Source of the DNA: Berkiella sp963803015
Lineage (GTDB): Bacteria > Pseudomonadota > Gammaproteobacteria > Berkiellales > Berkiellaceae
Length of the DNA: 64,000 nucleotides
Reading direction: 5' to 3'
Assembly: GCA_963803015.1 (NCBI GenBank)
Contig: CAWDKV010000004.1
Coordinates: 620,001 to 684,000, forward strand
The notes under the pieces are model-generated. The model did not search any database, had not been told where the DNA came from, and saw only the letters and a list, made by a program, of their open reading frames with translations. Numbering within the stretch: position 1 is the first letter of the stretch; each line of letters opens with the position of its first letter. The position numbers and the translations under genes were made by a program. Below, one piece after another: positions 1-7,529 of this stretch.

Positions 1-15
1 GCCATTTACACTCAT
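1..15 (-). CDS. 5' end of a paralogue of the 301-aa protein at 1775-2680 (cut by window edge)
   Basis: Only the first five codons are inside the window, read leftwards from an ATG at 15; they encode M-S-V-N-G, against M-S-A-N-G for the gene starting at 2680. Both starts are preceded by the same ribosome-binding region (TGAGGTG, five bases, then ATG), and about 220 bases upstream of both genes are clearly homologous. The rest of the gene lies left of the window, so its integrity cannot be judged. The call rests on that shared 5' region rather than on coding sequence. Confidence 0.6.
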
Positions 16-645
16 TTTTGCACCTCATGGGATGTAGGCGGGACGCGGTTTGTTTAGTATTTTATTGATTTAATCACATATTTCAAGTGGAAATACACTA
101 AAAATTTTCTTTATTTTTGCAAGCAATCCTTTTTAAATTACTCAAACCAATTGAATTTATTAGACTTTTTATTGATTTTATAATTAATCAAGCAATTAAT
201 TGTTTGATAACTGGCATTATATTTTGCACAAAAAACACGTCTTTTAGCCAACTATAGTTGGAATCATTGCTATATTTTTTAGAAAAAAGGCTCTTTTGAC
301 TCTTAACAGATTCTAAAAGAAGCTTAAGAGGAAGCTTTAGGGAGGGGATTTAGAGAGAGAAGAGATTTAGAAGAGACGGATTTAGAGGACCCCAAATATC
401 TATTGACAGACACGCTGATTTTTATCTTAAAAAAATTATTCGAAATTAACTTTACAAAGTTTTTTAGGGCAAAACTCGGGCAATCTATATATATGTGGGC
501 GTCCTGTAGGCCTAAAGAATAAGAATGCTTTTTGATTTTCCCTCACCCGCCCTTCGGGCACCCTCTCCCAAATTGGGAGAGGGGAAGTGCTAATTTCAAT
601 TAAGGTAATCTAAAAATAGTTTTTACAATCAACTTTGGTGCATAA
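16..645. other. Intergenic stretch: duplicated 5' region, then non-coding
   Basis: Positions 16 to about 230 are a diverged copy of 2681 to about 2895 and probably hold the promoter of the leftward gene. From about 290 to 400 the sequence is purine-rich with repeated GGATTTAGAG-like words. A REP-like palindrome sits at 549-583. I see no convincing gene in this stretch. Confidence 0.6.
549..583. repeat. REP-like palindromic repeat
   Basis: Two adjacent hairpins are visible: GCCC-TTC-GGGC at 549-559, and an 11-bp perfect stem, CCCTCTCCCAA with TTGGGAGAGGG, at 561-583. The 16-mer ATTGGGAGAGGGGAAG at its right flank recurs in inverse orientation near 14213-14228, and the CCCTCACCCGC word on its left recurs near 46712. 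The sequence behaves like a dispersed intergenic repeat. It could also act as a terminator, but it is not placed just after a gene. Confidence 0.5.
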
Positions 646-1116
646 AACACTGAAATTGAAAAAGTTGAGAAAGATTTAAAAACACTTGAAATTCGTAAAA
701 AAAATGAAGTAACTCAATCAGTTAAAAACAGCGCTCATTGTGCTGGCATAAATTTGAACAATGAACAAGCTGAGTCAGTACAAAAATTTGTGACAACTTC
801 TAATGAATATAGCAGTTTTCAGATGCAGAGTGAACAAACTCATAATAAGGTTAACGATATTACTGAAATGACTAAGACTTTAAATGATAAAATAAAGCAG
901 GTTGTGTCAGATGATATTAAATTACTCGAATCCGCACCTAATAATCAAATTTTATCAGAGGATACACGCCATAGCCTCGAGACAAATTTAAACTACGCCT
1001 ATAGTGACTTTGCAGAAAGTGTAAAAAAAATGACTAATGAATCTGATGATTTTGACATTTTAAAGGATTTTGATGAAGCAGATACTTACAATGCCCCCAT
1101 GCGTTTCACCAGTTAA
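646..1116 (+). pseudogene. Probable gene fragment, helical protein without a normal start
   Basis: The frame is open from just after a TAA at 643 to the stop at 1116, about 156 codons, but it has no in-frame ATG. The first usable start in the conventional sense is a TTG at 754, which would give 120 aa without a clear ribosome-binding site. The translation is hydrophilic, Lys/Glu/Asn-rich and looks alpha-helical or coiled-coil, with no motif I recognise. Open frame upstream of the only start suggests a 5'-truncated remnant of a longer gene. It could still be a real TTG-started small protein. Confidence 0.35.
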
Positions 1117-1202
1117 AACACTTATCAGGATTGAGATGAAAACCTCTGAGTCGACAACTTTTTTAAGGTAACATAGAACTTATTATCATGTATGTTCAGG
1201 CT

Positions 1203-1690
1203 TTATTTTGGCATAAGAGCATTTCTCTCAGATCCAGATACTGCAGAAACATTTGACAATGGTCTTGCCATTATAGTGTGGCAGGTCACAAGTGTAACTG
1301 GCAACCCTCTTGCAGGCACAATGGACTGCTTAGCAGTTGCTGGTTTTGGTTTAACTAAGAAAATTCTTGGTGGTTGATTTACTATTACTATATGAGTAGT
1401 GATACTTGCTGTCGCTGGACTTACGACAACAGCACTTGCAGCGGGAAATGCTAGATTTGCGCTGGACGGTTTAGCCGCAGGAGCTTTTGATTTTAATATG
1501 CTTGTACTTGGCACAAGGGATAGCTGTAATTTAGCTTGGAGCTGGTGGTCTTGATATTCTTGAGCAGGCTTAGATGTTTTTGCCGAAAGTATTGTTTGAT
1601 AATTCCTTAGCCTTAGCTGTTACGAACACTCCTTTGATAAATGAAGCCACGCATGTAGGAGTTTGATGAAACTGGCACCACTAAAACAAG
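1203..1690 (-). pseudogene. Decayed paralogue of the 301-aa protein at 1775-2680
   Basis: The minus-strand frame 1203-1514 encodes a tail closely resembling the last third of the neighbouring 301-aa protein. Both share an Ala/Pro/Lys-rich stretch, a (P)R-(I/T)-FLVK block, a (P)-(A/R)-(G/S)-LP block and a TCH-x-(I/M)-M block in the same order. DNA similarity continues beyond that frame to about 1600, with matches to the 2060-2140 region. A further match near 1620-1660 resembles the N-terminal part near 2500-2560. The intervening coding sequence is deleted and the frame is broken, so this is a ruined middle copy of a tandem family. Any expression would be of a fragment only. Confidence 0.65.
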
Positions 1691-1774
1691 CAACCCATCA
1701 GGGGCTTCACTACTTAGGGCAATTATCTACAGTATGATGCCGCGCAAAAGTATAGGGGCTGACTTATTATTTTC

Positions 1775-2680
1775 TCATTTCATTTTAGGCCCAGGAACAG
1801 CAATTGCGGAAGCTCTCAGCGGCGTCATCATGACGTGACATGTTGTGGGTGGAGTTTGCGGCAAAGATCTTGGAACCGCCGCAGCCTGCTTAGCACTTAC
1901 CTTTGCTGGAGCCTTCACTAAAAAAGTTCTTGCTGGTTGATCTACCACAGCATTTGCTACTGTTACACTACTGACTGCAGCCCTAGCGGAAAATTGTAAA
2001 GTCGAATTAGGAATAGGTGGTTTAACAGCAGCAGGGGCTTTAGGTTTTAGTGGACTTGTATTTGGCAAGGGAGGCAACTGTAATTTAACTGCTGGTGCTG
2101 CTGGTTTTGATATTCTTGGAGGCAGAGCAGAGTTAGATGCTGTCGGAATTACTACCGCTGCGGCTGCAGCAGAAGAAGAAGTGGAAGAATTTCTATTAAG
2201 TACAAGATTTGATAGACCATCTGAAAGCGCGTTAACTTCAGCATCTGGTGCTTGAGGCTTTGAACGTGCTTGAGTTGGTTGTAATCTTTGTGATGGTGTT
2301 GAAACGACTATAGCAGTTGAAGCCGACGAGCATGAGATATCTTTTAAACGTTCAGATAATAGTAAAGAATAATGATCCAATCTTGCTTCATTTTCCGCCA
2401 ATAACCGTTGCTTTTCTTCTTCAAGACGCTGAATTTCTGTCAGGTAAGCTTCCCTATGGCCTATAATTGCTATGGCATCGTTATTAGATATTTCCTTGCT
2501 CTTCGCGATTGCAAACACTTCTTTGACAAATGCACTAAATTGCCTTTTTTTATCTAAAGGGAAAGTTTTAAAAAATTCCTCTTTCTCAGCTTTTGGTAAA
2601 GCAAATCCTTTAACAAAGTCTGGAAGATAGCTCATTGTATAATTTGGCTTTTGTTGGGAAGCTGGACCATTTGCACTCAT
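1775..2680 (-). CDS. Hypothetical protein with helical N-terminus and Ala/Ser/Pro-rich C-terminus
   Basis: I do not recognise a family. Residues 1 to about 115 form a charged, helical region with a likely coiled coil around residues 75-100 (an EEEKQRLLAENEARL stretch). The remaining 185 residues are low complexity, rich in Ala, Ser, Pro and Val, with a run of five alanines. There is no signal peptide or membrane segment. The ATG at 2680 is preceded by GAGGTG at good spacing, and the start and upstream region are duplicated at the left edge of the window. The composition (soluble helical head plus disordered tail, species-specific, tandemly duplicated) resembles secreted effector candidates of Legionellales, but nothing in the sequence proves secretion. 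Confidence 0.7.
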   Translation of the reverse strand: MSANGPASQQKPNYTMSYLPDFVKGFALPKAEKEEFFKTFPLDKKRQFSAFVKEVFAIAKSKEISNNDAIAIIGHREAYLTEIQRLEEEKQRLLAENEARLDHYSLLLSERLKDISCSSASTAIVVSTPSQRLQPTQARSKPQAPDAEVNALSDGLSNLVLNRNSSTSSSAAAAAVVIPTASNSALPPRISKPAAPAVKLQLPPLPNTSPLKPKAPAAVKPPIPNSTLQFSARAAVSSVTVANAVVDQPARTFLVKAPAKVSAKQAAAVPRSLPQTPPTTCHVMMTPLRASAIAVPGPKMK

Positions 2681-3444
2681 TTTTACACCTCATAGAATAG
2701 TAGGCGGATCGCTAGTTGCTAGTATTTTATTGATTAAATTATATATTTCAAGAGGAAATGCACTAAAAATTTTCTAGTCTTTGCAAAAAATACTTTTCAA
2801 ATTACTCAAACCTATTGAATTAGCTAGACTTTTTGTTGGTTTAATAATTCATCAAATAGATCATTGTTTGATAACTGGCATTATTATTTACATCAAAACC
2901 CCTCTTTAATCAGTTTTGTCTTAATTTATTCCAGCAAATAGTGCAGATAATCGAATCTGATTGAATTTGCGAGATCTAGGCTAGCGCACCGGAAGGTCAC
3001 AGCACACAGTATGCCTCATTCAATTTTCAAAATTTACTAAAATCATATAGCATGATTTACAGAATAAGTGATCGTGGTAATTGTTACAATAATACTGTTA
3101 CGAAAAGATTTTTTCATTCTTTAAAAATTGTTCTTGTTCATGATGTCATTTTCAATACAAGATGAAGGAAAAAAACAATTTTCGAGTATTAAGAAACAAT
3201 ACATGGTCAAAGTTGCTTAACAGGTTCCCCATAAAATTGGTTCAGATCACTCGAATTTAGTTGAATAAGAGGACATGCAATATTTCCTTTCCCCATTAGT
3301 ATATTTACTTAAGATGACAATTTAGCTGACAATGGTGGCTTTTCTTGCTCGCTTGAAATTGCATCATTAAAAATTTTGTGATAAAAAGTGTGCATAATAT
3401 TATTCGTCTCTACTAAACAGATATATACTCTTGCAGAGTTAACA
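2681..3444. other. Intergenic stretch: duplicated 5' region, otherwise nothing seen
   Basis: Positions 2681 to about 2895 are homologous to 16 to about 230 and presumably carry the promoter of the leftward gene at 2680. From about 2900 to 3440 the sequence is AT-rich, stop-rich in all frames and shows no RNA gene, repeat or terminator that I can support. Confidence 0.5.
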
Positions 3445-3782
3445 ATGAAAAAAATAAAATTATCACATACAGCTTATTCGCAACTTTCCTGTTAAAGTCC
3501 TGCATACTTGCCGCAGAAAGCGCGAATTCCTCACGTCAAATAAATTTAGATATTGATATCGCCACATTGCCTAATGATATTCAAAATAATTATGACAAAT
3601 TTTCTCCTACAAAGTCAGGAGCTTCATATTTAATTGCTCTTGGTTTGTCGCCAAGTTGGACAGAAGTTAAGAACTCAGAAGATAGAAAAAGATCTGGCTA
3701 CAAAGATATACCTATTTGGAAAAGCGAAAAAAAGCAATCAATACTTGATAAAAGGCTTAAAGAAATAGATTTTAAAAAATAG
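3445..3782 (+). pseudogene. Small secreted protein, frameshifted in a poly-A tract
   Basis: An ATG at 3445 starts M-K-K but its frame stops after 17 codons. In the next frame, continuously open to the stop at 3782, the translation reads as a textbook signal peptide (I-I-T-Y-S-L-F-A-T-F-L-L-K-S-C-I-L-A-A-E) followed by a polar mature region of about 90 residues. One extra A in the seven-A run at 3448-3454 joins the ATG to this frame exactly. The mature part (Tyr, Ser, Lys-rich, ending in charged Lys/Asp) matches no family I know. The frame downstream is intact, so the shift is recent, programmed, phase-variable or a sequencing error. Confidence 0.55.
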
Positions 3783-3941
3783 TCTTTAATCAGTCCATCC
3801 CCTGTCTAATTTGTAGTGGTCGCACACCGATGACAACCATTCACAGAGAGTAAAAAGAATTGAAAGAGGTGACAACCTCAACCCAAACTGACATAAAGGA
3901 AAAAATTGATAATCGTCTGCTTGGGTCGCAACCACTAGCAC

Positions 3942-4490
3942 TTAAAGAATTACTGAGGAAGTTCGCGCGAAAATATAACAATCGCGAGCAGAATCACCGA
4001 ATGCAGGTAAAACAAGCCATTTCCGAAGAATGCCTTCATTTTGAAAACCAAGGTTTTCTAATACTTTAATCGAGCCATAATTATGCAGATCACAAACCGT
4101 CCATATCCTTTGTAACCTTAGCTGAGTCAATAACCATTGAACCACCGTGTATCCTGATTCTGTGGTATATCCTTGACGCCAAAAATTACGGCCAACTCCA
4201 AAATGAATCTGAGCCTTATGTCCATCGATTGAAACAAGAAAAACACCGATTGCCTCATTATTCTCTGCTAGAGAAATAACCCAAGCAAACTCATTACATT
4301 CCTTTTCCCAAGAGATATCACACCATTTATTTAAAAATGTAGCGGTTTCATTAACATGTGCATGTGGACGCCGAGTTAAAAAGAGCGAACATTCCGGATC
4401 CATCGTGTAATTACGAAAAAGATTTTCTGAATCAATATCTATTGCACGTCGCAATATTAAACGCTTAGTTGAAAGAGTTATTGGTTTCAT
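3942..4490 (-). CDS. GNAT family N-acetyltransferase (RimJ/RimL type)
   Basis: The 182-aa product has the RimJ/RimL-like opening (T-x-R-L-I-L-R-R), a central beta-strand region, and the acetyl-CoA loop region around residues 100-115 (GVGRNFWRQGYTTESG), followed by the late N-x-x-S-I-K-V-L-E-N-L-G-F motif near residues 138-150. Members acetylate N-terminal or small-molecule amines with acetyl-CoA; the substrate here cannot be predicted. It stands alone, between the frameshifted secreted gene and an IS remnant. Length fits a single-domain GNAT. The start is the ATG at 4490. Confidence 0.85.
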   Translation of the reverse strand: MKPITLSTKRLILRRAIDIDSENLFRNYTMDPECSLFLTRRPHAHVNETATFLNKWCDISWEKECNEFAWVISLAENNEAIGVFLVSIDGHKAQIHFGVGRNFWRQGYTTESGYTVVQWLLTQLRLQRIWTVCDLHNYGSIKVLENLGFQNEGILRKWLVLPAFGDSARDCYIFARTSSVIL

Positions 4491-4606
4491 AATAATTAAA
4501 CAGCAACATAGGAATTTAAATAATTTATCAGAACCATAACATCAGTGAAGAATAGTGTCACCTTCTTAAATTCTACAATAGCCAGATGTTATTGAAAATA
4601 GTCCAA

Positions 4607-4768
4607 TCATAAATCCAAGGTCCAAAAATATTGCTCTCTAACCCGACGCAATGTAATTTCACAAACACCTAATACTTTGGCAGTTTTTGAGAGGAATAGA
4701 TTGGCACTTAATGCAAATTGAATTGCTTGTTGCTTGAATGACTTCGTGATTTTCTCTTTGCTATGCAC
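4607..4768 (-). mobile_element. IS3-type transposase OrfA remnant
   Basis: Read on the minus strand, this stretch encodes about 53 residues that match the helix-turn-helix head of IS3-family OrfA proteins. A K-S-F-K-Q-Q-A-I-Q-F-A-L segment is followed by a second helix (S-K-T-A-K-V-L-G-V) and a recognition helix (T-L-R-R-V-R-E-Q-Y). It ends at a stop after W-T-L-D-L, and no orfB or terminal repeats are visible, so it is a fragment. It lies directly upstream of the peptide cassette at 5027 and is a plausible trace of its acquisition. Confidence 0.55.
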
Positions 4769-5026
4769 GACACCCAATTGGCAATCATTCGAGGTCCATA
4801 AAAGGATTCACGTCAAAGCAGCTATTTGGATAGGGAGATGTTAAACTTAACTTATGAATAATCCGATTATATCGTAATGGATAACATTTAATCTGTTAAA
4901 TTAATGCATTTTTATTAAGCAAATAAAGTTGGCATTAATTAAATTTTTTGTTCTAATTTAATTGTCACTTACATGCACATCAAATTATTAAGTGACTTGT
5001 TTTAGTTAGCAATAAAGGAGAATGGA
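4769..5026. promoter_or_regulatory. AT-rich upstream region of the peptide cassette
   Basis: This very AT-rich gap separates the IS3 remnant from the 35-codon peptide gene and must hold its promoter. Several TATAAT-like hexamers occur, but none is paired with a convincing -35 box, so I do not assign one. The ribosome-binding site AAAGGAG at about 5014-5020 is close to consensus, and the peptide ATG follows at 5027. The strong site suggests a highly translated small gene. Confidence 0.45.
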
Positions 5027-5134
5027 ATGAAAATTAAAAAGGTAAAGATGTTAAAAAAGGTAGTTAGGGCATCAAAAGCATCAACCTTAGCTACCGGGAC
5101 AGGTGGACATTGTCAAGGTGGAGGCGGCTGGTAG
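5027..5134 (+). CDS. Candidate precursor peptide, Lys-rich leader and Gly/Cys/Trp tail
   Basis: This 35-codon gene has a near-consensus ribosome-binding site. The product has a basic N-terminal half (K-I-K-K-V-K-M-L-K-K-V-V-R) and a glycine-rich C-terminal tail, GTGGHCQGGGGW, with a single Cys, a His and a terminal Trp. It is followed ten bases later by a strong hairpin, then by a GRDP-like protein gene and a MATE-type transporter gene on the same strand. That layout (short peptide, terminator, accessory protein, exporter) is typical of ribosomally made exported peptides. No RiPP class is recognised and no modifying enzyme of a known class is adjacent. The function is inferred from architecture alone. 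Confidence 0.6.
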   Translation: MKIKKVKMLKKVVRASKASTLATGTGGHCQGGGGW

Positions 5135-5143
5135 CCCCACTTA

Positions 5144-5172
5144 CCCCTGTGAGATTATCTCACAGGGGCTTT
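5144..5172 (+). terminator. Strong hairpin terminator/attenuator after the peptide gene
   Basis: A perfect 11-bp stem, CCCCTGTGAGA with TCTCACAGGGG (5144-5154 and 5158-5168), closes a three-base TTA loop and is followed by CTTTATCTT. The T-tract is imperfect, so it may be leaky. It begins ten bases after the peptide stop codon and precedes the next gene by 30 bases, so it could make peptide mRNA more abundant than the downstream mRNA, as attenuators do in bacteriocin operons. Confidence 0.75.
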
Positions 5173-5202
5173 ATCTTCGTTGCATATTTTGAAGGAATAA
5201 AC

Positions 5203-5715
5203 ATGCTACCTCAATCAAATATAGATAGAAATCGCCAAATACCCAGGATGATAATTGACGAATCGGCATCGGGTATTTTGTCTATAGAAGATGCTAGAAA
5301 TTATATTTATTCCATTGATTTTTCAATGCTAATATTCAAAATAACTCAGCCAGATCCCAATATTGCTCGAATATGGGACGAAGAGAGTGCTTCACAAGTT
5401 GTTAATCTATATAGAAATTACCTATGGCTACTAAGAAAATATTCTAAAGAATACCCCATTTTGCCACCTTCTATAGATATAGATGAAATCTGGCATCATC
5501 ACATATTAGATACATACAAATATCATGATGATTGTCGAATAATCTTTGGAGGGTATCTTCATCATTACCCATATTTTGGGATGCGAAGTGAAGCTGATTA
5601 TAAGAATCTGCAGGATACTTTTGCAATTACCCAGAAACTTCATTTTTGTGAGTTTGGTGAATATATAATGGCATTTGAGGAGGAAACTGTTCAAGTGGAA
5701 GTTGATTGTTATTAG
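5203..5715 (+). CDS. GRDP-like (DUF1399-type) protein with a WHHH motif
   Basis: The start is the ATG at 5203, which has GAAGGA seven bases upstream; a longer frame from 5110 would run through the terminator hairpin and is rejected. The 170-aa product carries I-D-E-I-W-H-H-H-I-L-D-T at residues 92-103, Cys111, and G-G-Y-L-H-H-Y-P at 116-123. This spacing is characteristic of the 'glycine-rich domain-containing protein-like' family as I know it, whose biochemical role is unsettled. The His/Cys cluster could bind a metal. Its place between the Gly-rich peptide and the transporter suggests a role in handling or modifying that peptide. Codon and base use are strongly AT-rich compared with the LPS genes. 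Confidence 0.6.
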   Translation: MLPQSNIDRNRQIPRMIIDESASGILSIEDARNYIYSIDFSMLIFKITQPDPNIARIWDEESASQVVNLYRNYLWLLRKYSKEYPILPPSIDIDEIWHHHILDTYKYHDDCRIIFGGYLHHYPYFGMRSEADYKNLQDTFAITQKLHFCEFGEYIMAFEEETVQVEVDCY

Positions 5716-5770
5716 TTTTATTTCTAAATTTATCTTATAAACTATTTTTTGAGTAAGTTTTTCAATAATT

Positions 5771-7168
5771 ATGAAAATGATTCCCAATTATTTTGAGTAT
5801 AAGCCTGCATTTACTGAGTCTATGCATATGGCATTTAATCGTAGCGCTACTCAAATCGCTAGCATCGTAATTACGTCTTTGCTAGGACTAACTAGTACGC
5901 AAATCTTAGCTGAGTTTGGATTATCCTTAACTTTAGCTTCAGTATTATTTGTTGCCGTGACTACAATTCAGCTTGGTGTTCAAGCTGAATTTGGCAAAAG
6001 ATTCGCATCTAAAGAATATGAAAGACTTTTTAATGTTTTTTTAGCAACGATTTTGGTTACTCTGGTGATATCAGGAATAATAGGATGTGCTATATGGTTC
6101 TTTCCTAACCCATTCTCAAGTAAAGGAAGTATTGAATTAGCAACGAACGCTTACCAATCATTAAAAATATTAATATTTAGTTTACCAATGGTAGGTCTGT
6201 TAACAACGATTACCTTTTTTCTTGAGAGTATTGGCGATATAAAGAAGGTTACAGTTTTGAGAATTTTTCAAGTGTGGCTTCAAGTAGGCTTAGTATTAAC
6301 AGTAATTTTAAGTTATAAATTTATATTCCCTGCGTTACTTATCACAACAAAAGTAATAACAACCGCATATGTGATAAGCGACTTTGTAATGCTTATAATT
6401 GGCCTCTATCTTGTTTTTTCCCAAATTAACAAAAGGATAGGTTTTAGAATAAATTTAGATTATTTTCGAAACATTTCTGGCTTTTCAAATGTATTTCAAA
6501 TTGGCGCACCTGTCATGATTGGAATGTTAGGGCAACGCTTTATTTTTTACACGTATGCCAATCTTACAGCGAGTTTAGGCATTATTGAAGCTTCTGTATT
6601 TTCAATAATGAACTCTATCGTTTTTTTCTTTCAAATTCCCCTTTTAGGGGTGGCGCATTTGTTGACTATTAGGTTGAGTCAAGCAAGAGGTTCAATGGTT
6701 GGCAAAGAAATAGAAACAATTAACACCGGTTATTTAAGACTGTTTTTGATAGAATTATTGTGCATTAGTAGCATTATTTTTATTTTTCAATCTTTAGTAT
6801 TTCAACTTTTTACTAAGGATATATTAGTATTTCAATTAATGAAATCTTTGCAATTTGAAATGTATCTATACTTTTTAATGAATGCCATGCTTATGTATAC
6901 TATGAGCAGCTTACGCGGTTTCTCTGACACATTGAAACCCCAACTTATTCTTATTTCATTATTAGGTGTAGGAGTTTTATTTTTGCACTTTTTTTTCTCA
7001 GATCGTTTGGAAATGAGCTATATTTTTCTTTCATTTAGTGTTTCGGGATTTTTAGCCGCTGGATTTTTGATGATTCGGATTAATCATTTAAAAAAAGCTG
7101 AAATATTTAACAACAAGATTTTTGACATGATCGTAAACGATAATTTACACCCATCTAAAAAAGAATAG
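5771..7168 (+). CDS. MATE-type multidrug/peptide exporter
   Basis: The 465-aa protein has about twelve hydrophobic segments in two similar halves, the size and layout of the MATE (MOP superfamily) transporters, which export cationic compounds using Na+ or H+ gradients. It lies 55 bases after the GRDP-like gene on the same strand with no terminator between, so co-transcription is likely. In this context it is a candidate exporter or immunity pump for the peptide at 5027. The ribosome-binding site is weak; a second ATG two codons in is an alternative start. AT content is high. Confidence 0.75.
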   Translation: MKMIPNYFEYKPAFTESMHMAFNRSATQIASIVITSLLGLTSTQILAEFGLSLTLASVLFVAVTTIQLGVQAEFGKRFASKEYERLFNVFLATILVTLVISGIIGCAIWFFPNPFSSKGSIELATNAYQSLKILIFSLPMVGLLTTITFFLESIGDIKKVTVLRIFQVWLQVGLVLTVILSYKFIFPALLITTKVITTAYVISDFVMLIIGLYLVFSQINKRIGFRINLDYFRNISGFSNVFQIGAPVMIGMLGQRFIFYTYANLTASLGIIEASVFSIMNSIVFFFQIPLLGVAHLLTIRLSQARGSMVGKEIETINTGYLRLFLIELLCISSIIFIFQSLVFQLFTKDILVFQLMKSLQFEMYLYFLMNAMLMYTMSSLRGFSDTLKPQLILISLLGVGVLFLHFFFSDRLEMSYIFLSFSVSGFLAAGFLMIRINHLKKAEIFNNKIFDMIVNDNLHPSKKE

Positions 7169-7285
7169 AATTGATAAGGTAATTCTTAATAATCTAAAGC
7201 AAATATTCATTTTTAATTTTCCTTTATCGACTGAATATGCTAAAAAGTTAGTATAACATCAAGGAAGGAATCAGAGGGCGCAGGT

Positions 7286-7501
7286 ATGGTTGCAGGAGCA
7301 GGTTATGGAGCATACATGGGCGCTGCAGGTTCAACAATTAAAGAAGCTGGCTCAGGAATAGCAGAACTATACCCTTCCCAGATGAATTTTCGGCGTTGCT
7401 GCCTACGCTCTCTCACCCCAGTCACGCGCCAAAGTACGCTCCTGGGGCTTCGTTTGCTTGGCGCCTATCCGAAAAATCATCTGCCTTGGGTATATAATTA
7501 A
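7286..7501 (+). CDS. Small Gly/Ala-rich ORF interrupted by a palindromic element
   Basis: An ATG at 7286 with an AGAGGG site eight bases upstream opens a 71-codon frame. The first 28 residues are Gly/Ala-rich with GxxxG-like spacing (GAGYGAYMGAAG), as in class II bacteriocins or small membrane peptides. From residue 28 on, the frame runs through the palindromic element at 7368-7494 and becomes Arg/Cys/Leu-rich, which is probably not native. If that element is removed with one TA, the frame would stop after A-E-L, giving a 28-residue peptide. It may be a second exported peptide of the 5027-7168 cassette, or a fragment. Confidence 0.35.
   Translation: MVAGAGYGAYMGAAGSTIKEAGSGIAELYPSQMNFRRCCLRSLTPVTRQSTLLGLRLLGAYPKNHLPWVYN
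7368..7494. repeat. MITE-like element with imperfect terminal inverted repeats
   Basis: The two ends (7368-7393 and 7469-7494) are inverted repeats of 26 bases matching at 21 positions. Both begin TATACCC and end CAGATGA(A/T)TTTTCGG when read inwards. The 75 bases between are GC-richer and structured. There is no transposase, so it looks like a non-autonomous miniature element with TA ends. It sits inside the Gly-rich ORF at 7286. Confidence 0.65.
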
Positions 7502-7529
7502 GAATTTGCAGATTCAATTAGAAGCATCT

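Noticed and set aside
1192..1377. 61-codon plus-strand ORF
   Set aside because: Antisense to the decayed paralogue, which has better evidence on the minus strand.
3860..4069. 69-codon plus-strand ORF starting with TTG
   Set aside because: Most of it is antisense to the GNAT gene (3942-4490); no ribosome-binding site and no recognisable product.
5110..5202. N-terminal extension of the GRDP-like protein
   Set aside because: It would read through the end of the peptide gene and the terminator hairpin; the ATG at 5203 has a good ribosome-binding site.
5506..5787. 93-codon minus-strand ORF
   Set aside because: Antisense shadow of the GRDP-like gene in AT-rich DNA, Ile/Lys-rich with no features.
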